Positions 3,589 through 8,925 of a stretch of 8,925 nucleotides of DNA are shown here, one piece after another. Each line of letters opens with the position of its first letter. Within the stretch, counting starts at the first letter, position 1. The DNA is from JBEGTT01 sp041179245. Its GTDB lineage: Bacteria; Pseudomonadota; Gammaproteobacteria; Burkholderiales; Rhodocyclaceae. The notes beneath the pieces are model-generated. The model was not told where the DNA came from, made no database searches, and saw nothing but the letters and a program-made list of their open reading frames with translations. A program made the position numbers and the translations under genes. The DNA lies in contig JBEGTT010000127.1 of NCBI GenBank assembly GCA_041179245.1, positions 1 to 8,925 on the forward strand, given 5' to 3'.

Positions 3589-6452
3589 AAGAAAATCATT
3601 TTTTCAAAGATGTGGGCACGGCTGCGCTGTCCAATTTTGACACCATCATGGCGCGGCTTGGTCTATCTGGTGGCAAGAATCAGGGCCGGGAGTATCTACC
3701 TCTTAACCCGAAACGCTCAGATAGTAAGCCGGGTTCGTTCAGCATTAACAAAGACACAGGTGCATGGTCTGACTTTGCCACTGGAGATTCTGGTGGCGAT
3801 TTGATTGGGCTGGCTGCATACATCCTAAGCACAAGCCAATTCGACGCGGCTAAAGAGCTGGCCAATGCACTTGGGGTGCCTATTCCAGATCATTCCGGAA
3901 AGCCAACGGGCAACCGAAAGCCGGAAGCATCGCGCCCAACCCCATCAAAACCACCCAAAGACGATACGCCCCAACCTGTGTGTGTAATGCCCGTTCCTGA
4001 CGATGCACCATCGCCGCCGGCTGCCCATGTCCGACACGGTAAGCCGATTAAACGCTGGCCCTATTGCACCATTGATGGGCGGGTTAATTTTTACCATGAT
4101 CGGTACGAACCAAAGGGAGAGCGTAAGCAGTTTTCCCCGCTAACGCTGTGGAAGCAACCCGACGGCAAACTGCTGTGGCAATTCAAAGCTGCACCAGCAC
4201 CAAGGCCGCTTCTGGGCCTGCCTTCGCTGTACGCGCTGTCTGATAAGGCTGGGCCGGTAATCGTGGTTGAAGGTGAAAAAGCTGCTGATGCCGCTAGCGT
4301 GCTATTCCCGACCCAGCCTGTCATTAGCTGGCAAGGCGGCGCTCAGGCCGTACTAAAAGCGGATTGGGGGCCATTGGCCGAGCATTCCGTGTGGTTGTGG
4401 CCTGACAACGACGATCCGGGCACAAAGGCCATGCGGGACGTTTATAAGGCGCTGGCTGGCGTGGGCGTGTCGGATATTTCCCTAATTCGGTTGGATGCAC
4501 TGGGCTTTAAGGCTGAAACAAGCGAAAACGGGGCGGCGATGTTGGGCGTTCCTGAGCCGTTACAACAGGGCGACGATGCCGCTGATTTAGTGGCCCGTGG
4601 CTGGACTACTGAACACATCAAACAAGCGATAGACAAGGGCTTGATTCAGGCTATTGCCCCGACTCAGAAGGCCACAACATCTAAAGCCGGGGCCGATGTA
4701 TCCAGTGGCACAGAATCGCCGCGCATGCCCATTGCTGACCGCTTCCGGGTGGACGAAACAGGGGTTTGGCAACTTCCACAACGGGAAAACGAAAACGCTA
4801 AATGGGTTTGTGGCCGCTTAGAAGTTGTGGCGATGGTGCGAGACACCAAAAACACGGGATGGGGCCAGTTGGTTGAATTCTTTGACCCTGATAGAACCGT
4901 GCACAGGGTGATCGTTCCCATGTCGCTATTCAGGGGAGACGGTGCGGAAGTGGCCGGGTTACTTCTGGCTAATGGCTTACGAATCGCCGCCAAAGGCAAG
5001 CAAGCCTTGCTGGAATATCTGCAAACCCGCGTCTGCCATGATCGAGCGAGAACAACCAATAAAACCGGCTGGCACTTAGGCGCTGATGGCGATAGTGTTT
5101 TTGTGTTGGGTGATGTGGTTTATGGAACTAACGCCGAAACTTGGTTATTCGACAACGAAACGGCGGGACCTTCGCTTTACGCTTGCAAGGGCAAACTGTC
5201 CCAATGGCGTGATGAGGTGGCCGCGTTGTGTGTCGGTAATACCCGCGTAATGTTTGCCGTATCTACGGCATTTGCTGCCCCATTGCTGCACCTATTGGGT
5301 GCTGAGGGCGGCGGGTTTCACTTGTGCGGGGATTCGTCAGACGGCAAAACAACCGCGCTTTTAGCGGCGGCGAGTGTTTGCGGAAATCCCAGCAGCTATA
5401 AGCAGCAATGGCGTAATACTGACAATGCCATTGAAAGCATGTGCACGGCGAGCTGTGACACGCTACTGGTGATGGATGAGTTAGCCCAAGTTGATTCAAA
5501 AATTGCCGGTGAAACTGCGTACATGATCGCCAATGGTTCGGCCAAAGGACGTAGCCAAAAGCAGGGCGGAATGCGTGAGCGTGCAACGTGGCGGGTGCTG
5601 TTTATCTCATCCGGTGAGGTTGGGCTGTCTGCTCATATGGCCGAGGCTGGCAAGACCATCAAAGCAGGGCAAGAAATTCGCATGGCTGAAATTCCAACTG
5701 ACGCAGGGAAAGGGCTTGGTGTATTTGAGGAATTGCACGGTCTAGCTTCTGGTGCTGAGTTATCCAAGGCGATTGAAAAGGCTGCTAAAGCGTATTACGG
5801 AACTCCATTTCATGCGTTTTTAACTCAACTAGTAGCGAATCAGAGCGACATTCCCGAAGTTATCAAGGCATGCGTAAAGAGCTTTGAACAGCACACGCTC
5901 AAAGATGACGCGCACGGACAAAGTAGGAGAGTAGCGGCGCGGTTTGGGTTGGTGGCTGCGGCTGGCGAGCTTGCTACCGAATGGGGGATAACCGGATGGG
6001 ACAAAGGCGAAGCGATACACGCGGCAATTACATGCTTCAGGGCATGGGTTGCAAAGCGCGGTGGGCAAGGGAATTCGGAAGATAGGATCGTAATCGATCA
6101 TATCCGAGAAATCTTGCTTAGAAAGAACGATAGCGCCTTCACTGATTGGGATAGACCAGCCAATAAAACCGGAGACCATTCGCCGGGTAAGCCTGATCGG
6201 TACGGATACCGACAATCAGAGGCAGGCGATACCGGGCACCACTTCTATATTTGGCCGGAGGTATTTAGATCGGTATTTTGCAAAGGCCGCGACCCGGCCA
6301 GTGTGGGTGATTTGCTGGTTTCCCGTGGTTATTGCCAAGCTGGAAAGGAAGCTGGCCGCGCTAAGTGGATAACAAAAACAAGCCTTCCGACTGAGGGACA
6401 AAAGCGGGTTGTCCATATCCTACCGAGCATGTTTAACGATGAGGGTGGGTGA
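3585..6452 (+). CDS. TOPRIM primase / DUF927 helicase replication protein
   Basis: Large 955-aa replication protein, analogous in role to P4 alpha: it should prime DNA and unwind it at the element origin. Order of parts: a primase-type N-terminal region (about 1-100; GSFSINKDTGAWSDFATG, then GGDLIGLAAYIL) that looks like a zinc-binding domain without its cysteines; a Pro-rich linker (about 105-150); a TOPRIM domain with VVEGEKAAD (Glu229) and PDNDDPG (Asp274, Asp276); and a DUF927 AAA+ helicase-like domain from about 385, with Walker A GDSSDGKTT (582-590) and Walker B LLVMDE (Asp631-Glu632). The C-terminal part (about 800-955) may bind DNA. The ATG at 3585 has GAGG 9 bp upstream and an ATGA overlap with the small frame before it. 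The gene appears intact. Binding to the TGGGATA iterons is inference. Confidence 0.93.
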   Translation: MKENHFFKDVGTAALSNFDTIMARLGLSGGKNQGREYLPLNPKRSDSKPGSFSINKDTGAWSDFATGDSGGDLIGLAAYILSTSQFDAAKELANALGVPIPDHSGKPTGNRKPEASRPTPSKPPKDDTPQPVCVMPVPDDAPSPPAAHVRHGKPIKRWPYCTIDGRVNFYHDRYEPKGERKQFSPLTLWKQPDGKLLWQFKAAPAPRPLLGLPSLYALSDKAGPVIVVEGEKAADAASVLFPTQPVISWQGGAQAVLKADWGPLAEHSVWLWPDNDDPGTKAMRDVYKALAGVGVSDISLIRLDALGFKAETSENGAAMLGVPEPLQQGDDAADLVARGWTTEHIKQAIDKGLIQAIAPTQKATTSKAGADVSSGTESPRMPIADRFRVDETGVWQLPQRENENAKWVCGRLEVVAMVRDTKNTGWGQLVEFFDPDRTVHRVIVPMSLFRGDGAEVAGLLLANGLRIAAKGKQALLEYLQTRVCHDRARTTNKTGWHLGADGDSVFVLGDVVYGTNAETWLFDNETAGPSLYACKGKLSQWRDEVAALCVGNTRVMFAVSTAFAAPLLHLLGAEGGGFHLCGDSSDGKTTALLAAASVCGNPSSYKQQWRNTDNAIESMCTASCDTLLVMDELAQVDSKIAGETAYMIANGSAKGRSQKQGGMRERATWRVLFISSGEVGLSAHMAEAGKTIKAGQEIRMAEIPTDAGKGLGVFEELHGLASGAELSKAIEKAAKAYYGTPFHAFLTQLVANQSDIPEVIKACVKSFEQHTLKDDAHGQSRRVAARFGLVAAAGELATEWGITGWDKGEAIHAAITCFRAWVAKRGGQGNSEDRIVIDHIREILLRKNDSAFTDWDRPANKTGDHSPGKPDRYGYRQSEAGDTGHHFYIWPEVFRSVFCKGRDPASVGDLLVSRGYCQAGKEAGRAKWITKTSLPTEGQKRVVHILPSMFNDEGG

Positions 6453-6805
6453 TCGTGCAGGGTTTGGACTGGGGCGCGATTTATGGTCGTTTACTTTCAG
6501 AATCTGAGCTAGATAACAGCCCACAAATTGAAGATACAGACGCTGGCTCTGGTGAGTTTGATTACTTGCCGGGAATTAATCACCCGTATCGGCTTGGCGA
6601 TGATCGGCGGCGATGCTGTGAGTGTCTTAACCGAGCTTGGAATGGGCGCTGTATCGCGGTTAGTAGTGGTTTGGTTGTGGCGGCGCGGGGATATACCCCA
6701 AACCCTGAATGGCTAAGACGATGCGAGGGATATAAGCCCTGTAAGTCTGACCCAGATCAACGGAATGGGCGCGATAGGTGGCCGGGAATTTGGGCATTCA
6801 AATAA
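6449..6805 (+). CDS. Conserved Cys-rich 118-aa protein
   Basis: Small protein overlapping the primase-helicase stop. The GTG at 6449 or the GTG two codons later (6455) may be the start; GAGGGTGG just upstream suits 6455 slightly better. The N-terminal 45 residues are acidic and variable-looking. The C-terminal half carries cysteines at 56, 57, 59, 68, 92 and 98 in the pattern RCCECLN...GRC...RRCEGYKPC, followed by DPDQRNGRDRWPG. From memory, a similar ending (RRCEGY, then a DPD...RWPG motif) is common in unnamed proteins encoded by proteobacterial integrative elements. Cysteine spacing suggests a small zinc site. Its place directly after the primase hints at a replication accessory, but this is not shown. 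Confidence 0.8.
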   Translation: MIVQGLDWGAIYGRLLSESELDNSPQIEDTDAGSGEFDYLPGINHPYRLGDDRRRCCECLNRAWNGRCIAVSSGLVVAARGYTPNPEWLRRCEGYKPCKSDPDQRNGRDRWPGIWAFK

Positions 6806-6816
6806 AGGAGAAAATC

Positions 6817-7509
6817 ATGGTTTCAATCAGTGTTGATTTAAGCAGGGCAATGGAAAAGCTAAAAAAAATTGAGAAACAAGCCAATTTTGCAGCTTCCAAA
6901 GCGATTAACGAAACGGCCAAAGCGGTTAAAGCTGCAATGGTTGATGAGATGAGAAATAAATTCAAAAAACCGTCTCGCTGGGTGTTGAACGGGCTTTATA
7001 TCAAACCCTCGACAAAGCAGATGCTGGTGGCGACGATTGGGGCGAAAAACGGCGGCGACGGAACAACGGCAAACGATATTCTTACGCCTCACGTCTTTGG
7101 GGGTGATCGAGTGCTAGGGAAAGCAGAGAGGTTACTCAGGAACGCCGGTATTCTGCCGAGTGGTAAATATGCCGCCCGTGCCACTGGGTCTAATTCGTGT
7201 AAGTTTCAATATACCCAGTTACTAAGTGATATGCAGGCGCTGCGGACTACCAGAAACATGAATAGAACGGCTAGCAAGCAGCAACAGTACTTTGTATTAA
7301 AGCGAAACGGGGTTCCTGTTGGGATTGCCAAACGGAAAGCGTGGGGCCGTGGAAGCCATAACAGTTTTGCAATGGCGCTGGTATTCATTAGCCGACCATC
7401 TTATGGCCAGCGACTTAGTTTTGCCGAGGTTGCACAGAAAACGGTTGATGCGGTGTTTCCCGGTAAGTTTATGGCGGCGATGCAAGGGGCTATTGATACC
7501 GCTAATTGA
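6817..7509 (+). CDS. Phage minor tail protein Z-like protein
   Basis: A 230-aa protein resembling the prophage minor tail protein Z family (lambda gpZ-type, tail completion). Supporting features are the amphipathic start (MVSISVDLSRAMEKLKKIEKQ), the FAASKAINETAKAVKAAMVDEMR segment, a W-V-L-N-G-hydrophobic motif with following basic strand (residues about 53-70), TPHVFGGDR, a Lys/Arg-rich middle and the final PSYGQRLSF...AVFPGKF helix. The frame is open to a GTG at 6778, but ATG 6817 has AAGGAG 6 bp upstream and gives a natural N-terminus. It is last in the operon and no other virion gene is present. It might help package or adapt helper phage tails, or have another use in the element. The family call rests on pattern recognition only. 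Confidence 0.75.
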   Translation: MVSISVDLSRAMEKLKKIEKQANFAASKAINETAKAVKAAMVDEMRNKFKKPSRWVLNGLYIKPSTKQMLVATIGAKNGGDGTTANDILTPHVFGGDRVLGKAERLLRNAGILPSGKYAARATGSNSCKFQYTQLLSDMQALRTTRNMNRTASKQQQYFVLKRNGVPVGIAKRKAWGRGSHNSFAMALVFISRPSYGQRLSFAEVAQKTVDAVFPGKFMAAMQGAIDTAN

Positions 7510-7538
7510 TTGTTGTTCAGCAGATCGTGGTGAAGATC

Positions 7539-7564
7539 GGGGCGCTAGTGCGCCCCTTCTTTTT
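7539..7564 (+). terminator. Rho-independent terminator of the element operon
   Basis: A perfect 7-bp GC stem, GGGGCGC (7539-7545) with GCGCCCC (7550-7556), loop TAGT, then TTCTTTTT. It lies 30 bp after the last gene and just inside the right iteron arm, so operon transcripts should stop before the arm. Confidence 0.93.
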
Positions 7565-7567
7565 GGT

Positions 7568-7753
7568 GGCGACAAGACAAAACCCCCTGTTTTTGGTCAA
7601 AAAACCTGTTATTTTTGTTAATTTATCCCAGTCTATCCCAGTGTTTTTTGAATTGTATTGCATAACCGGCCTAGCACAAACCTAGTATTCATGGGGCTTC
7701 CCGGCTGCCTATCCCGATTATCCCAGTTATCCCACTCAAAAAAGCAGGGGGTA
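7568..7753 (-). repeat. Right arm of long inverted repeat with five TATCCCA iterons
   Basis: Inverted copy of 785-973. Its five iterons, read here as TATCCCA/G, are at 7624-7630, 7634-7640, 7710-7716, 7719-7725 and 7728-7734, in mirror order and with the same 10-bp and 9-bp spacings as the left arm. The CTAGG pair and the GTTTTT/AAAAAC dyad (7589-7605) are also kept. Only the 27-bp middle spacer (7641-7667) has diverged, toward higher A+T. No gene overlaps it. As in the left arm, the A/T-tract side faces the enclosed genes and the three-iteron cluster faces outward. Likely role: one half of a two-part origin or a recombination arm. Confidence 0.93.
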
Positions 7754-8194
7754 AGGTTTAAGCGGTGAAAAAATACACGCGTTTGTGTTGTTGGGGAGTG
7801 GTTTTTGTTTGCGAAATTTTATCTATGTCGGGTTGTCTAGTTGTTCAGCAACTGAACAACAGAATGGAAAGGTTTGGGGTTGCGGGTCCTTTTGAATGTT
7901 TTTTCGCTGCGGGTAATTCCAACCTCGAAAAGTCGAAAATAAGCACATGGAAAACATACTGAACAATTCGGGGCTTTTAGGCGGTGTGATGCTCTGTTAG
8001 GGTTAATATAGAACTGCCTAAAATATAGGCAAAACGGGGGCAGCAAATCGAAAGTGCAGTAACTATCGCAGTAACTCTGATATTGGAGAATGGCAAAACC
8101 TAGTATTAGCAAGGCGTGCAGATGACTATTTGATTCAGGTCCCGGCACCAACGGTTACTCAACCTCGCTCCAAGCAGGCCTGTTCGGGGGGGGG
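7754..8194. other. Right-end non-coding region; attR expected here
   Basis: About 440 bp with no convincing gene. It contains a perfect palindrome, GTTGTTCAG-CAA-CTGAACAAC (7840-7860), with its left half seen again after the tail gene (7512-7522) and CTGAACAA again at 7960-7967. It also has a tandem TCGAAAA (7925-7931, 7933-7939), GCCTA/TAGGC (8016-8030), a GCAGTAACT direct repeat 12 bp apart (8056-8064, 8068-8076), AAACCTAGTATT (8096-8107) shared with the iteron arms, and a run of nine G (8186-8194). The element-chromosome junction must be here, but the attL sequence needed to place it is outside the window. No tRNA was found. Confidence 0.5.
7840..7860. promoter_or_regulatory. Perfect 9-bp palindrome, possible operator or recombinase site
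   Basis: GTTGTTCAG and CTGAACAAC are exact inverted repeats separated by CAA. There is no T-run after it on the + strand, so it is not a standard terminator. The 3-bp centre is short for a tyrosine recombinase core (usually 6-8 bp). GTTGTTCAGCA also occurs at 7512-7522. A regulator or recombination accessory protein may bind here. Confidence 0.4.
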
Positions 8195-8925
8195 TCAATG
8201 GAGCTTGAATGCGTTAACCGCTTGGACCAAGCTGTTAGCTTGATCCTCTAGACTTTCAGCCGCCGCTGCAGCCTCTTCAACCAAAGCCGCATTTTGTTGT
8301 GTGACTTCGTCCATCTGCCCGACAGCCTGTGCAACCTGTTCAACCCCATGACTCTGTTCAAGGCTCGCGTTACTAATTTCCGTGATCAGATGAGCCACTT
8401 GGTCAAAGCTAGTCACAACCTCATCCATTGTCCTTCCAGCCTCTTCAACCAAGTCAGACCCGGCTTCTACCTTGGAAGCACTTTCGGAAATCAAATCCTT
8501 GATCTGTTTGGCCGCACCAGCAGAGCGTTGAGCCAGACTTCTCACTTCAGTGGCCACAACGGCAAAACCACGTCCCTGCTCACCCGCTCTGGCAGCCTCA
8601 ACGGCCGCATTGAGCGCCAGAATGTTCGTTTGGAACGCAATGCCATCAATGACACCAATAATCTCGGCGATTCGTTTTGAGCTTTCCTGAATACCCGACA
8701 TTGTGTGCACGACCTGCTTAACCATCTGGCCGCCTCGGGCAGCAACCTCATTACTACGCATGGCTAATTCATGGGCCTTTTGTGAATTCTCCGCATTCTG
8801 TTTGACGGTGGAATTCAACTCTTCCATTGAACTAGCGGTTTCCTCTAGGCTGCTAGCTTGCTCTTCCGTCCGGCTAGACAGATCCTGATTTCCGCTAGCT
8901 ATTTCCTTGGCCGCTGTTTCAATGG
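8195..8925 (-). CDS. Methyl-accepting chemotaxis protein, C-terminal signalling domain (partial)
   Basis: Chromosomal chemoreceptor transcribed toward the element; the N-terminal sensor and membrane part lie beyond the right edge. The frame is open to base 8925, with IASGNQDLSSRTEEQASSLEE preceding the internal Met at 8827. It has the full MCP signalling hairpin: methylation helix (SSRTEEQASSLEETASSMEEL, with STVKQNAEN), the very conserved tip that contacts CheA and CheW (IDGIAFQTNILALNAAVEAARAGEQGRGFAVVA), and the returning helix (EVRSLAQRSAGAAKQIKDLI). It ends VNAFKLH without the CheR-binding NWETF pentapeptide of Tar/Tsr. In the cell it would sit in the inner membrane receptor array and control CheA kinase. 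It is not part of the element. Confidence 0.95.
   Translation of the reverse strand, partial: IETAAKEIASGNQDLSSRTEEQASSLEETASSMEELNSTVKQNAENSQKAHELAMRSNEVAARGGQMVKQVVHTMSGIQESSKRIAEIIGVIDGIAFQTNILALNAAVEAARAGEQGRGFAVVATEVRSLAQRSAGAAKQIKDLISESASKVEAGSDLVEEAGRTMDEVVTSFDQVAHLITEISNASLEQSHGVEQVAQAVGQMDEVTQQNAALVEEAAAAAESLEDQANSLVQAVNAFKLH

Larger units (their letters stand above)
1..8194. mobile_element. P4-like integrative element (partial; both borders undefined)
   Basis: The stretch from the integrase to somewhere right of the inverted iteron repeat looks like one integrated element. It carries integrase, AlpA, C4/CI-type RNA, primase-helicase and a tail-like gene, all on the + strand. The left end is outside the window because the integrase is cut at base 1. 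The right end lies between the outer edge of the right arm (about 7753) and the 3' end of the chromosomal MCP gene (8195). I see no tRNA or tmRNA 3' end in that interval, so attR is not located. The gene set parallels the regulatory and replication core of satellite P4 (int, vis, CI, alpha). No sid, delta, psu, terminase, capsid or portal gene is seen. Calling it a phage satellite is inference; a self-contained integrative element is the alternative. Confidence 0.65.

Noticed and set aside
785..7753. A composite or simple transposon bounded by terminal inverted repeats
   Set aside because: No transposase is encoded between the arms, similarity fades gradually at the outer edges, no target duplication is visible next to them, and the iteron pattern suits protein-binding arrays better.
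7765..7962. 65-aa frame with a lipoprotein-like start (MKKYTRLCCWGVVFV, then SMSGC)
   Set aside because: GTG start with poor ribosome site, no recognisable sequence after the Cys, overlaps the palindrome, and lies in a repeat-rich non-coding end.
7972..8032. Integron attC-like site (TTAGGC, GTTAGGG and GCCTAAAA boxes)
   Set aside because: The boxes do not fit the RYYYAAC/GTTRRRY pairing and no cassette or integron integrase is visible.
8125..8152. tRNA 3' end as attR (GATTCAGGTCCCGGCACCA resembles a T-arm with CCA)
   Set aside because: The T-stem does not pair, the loop lacks the conserved pattern, and no matching acceptor or anticodon arm is present.

Overview
The window is most of a small integrated mobile element, read along the + strand, followed by chromosomal DNA of the host. 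The host looks like a motile beta- or gammaproteobacterium. This rests on the classic methyl-accepting chemotaxis protein at the right edge, a P4-type integrase, an AlpA regulator and a C4/CI-type antisense RNA, all common in those classes. Base composition is moderate and most genes have clear Shine-Dalgarno sequences.

Layout: positions 1-742 hold the C-terminal two thirds or so of a P4-type tyrosine integrase; its start and the left attachment site are outside the window. Positions 785-973 hold a long repeat with five TGGGATA iterons. A near copy in inverted orientation lies at 7568-7753, so the two arms enclose almost all other element genes. Just inside the left arm is an unrecognised 233-aa gene (1039-1740). 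Next comes a tightly overlapping series of small genes: AlpA (1817), two short proteins (2097, 2458), and a short reading frame (2649-2918) that runs through a structured RNA locus. After the RNA come two small helical proteins (2908, 3243), a 37-aa reading frame (3475), a 955-aa TOPRIM/DUF927 primase-helicase (3585), a Cys-rich 118-aa protein (6449) and a phage minor-tail-Z-like protein (6817). The operon ends at a strong intrinsic terminator (7539-7564). The right arm and about 440 bp of apparently non-coding DNA follow, then the 3' end of the MCP gene on the - strand.

How it may work: the set resembles the regulatory and replication core of satellite phage P4 (integrase, AlpA/Vis-type regulator, CI RNA, alpha primase-helicase) without recognisable capsid-hijacking genes. 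The RNA locus has the tripartite plan of P4 CI and P1 C4: an antisense segment inside a structured RNA, complementary to one site upstream and to a second that abuts the AGGAGG of the gene at 2908. I infer that it represses the downstream replication operon in the integrated state. The inverted iteron arms are good candidates for a two-part replication origin (like P4 ori and crr) bound by the primase-helicase; integrase arm sites are the main alternative. Several small proteins and the 233-aa protein remain unidentified.
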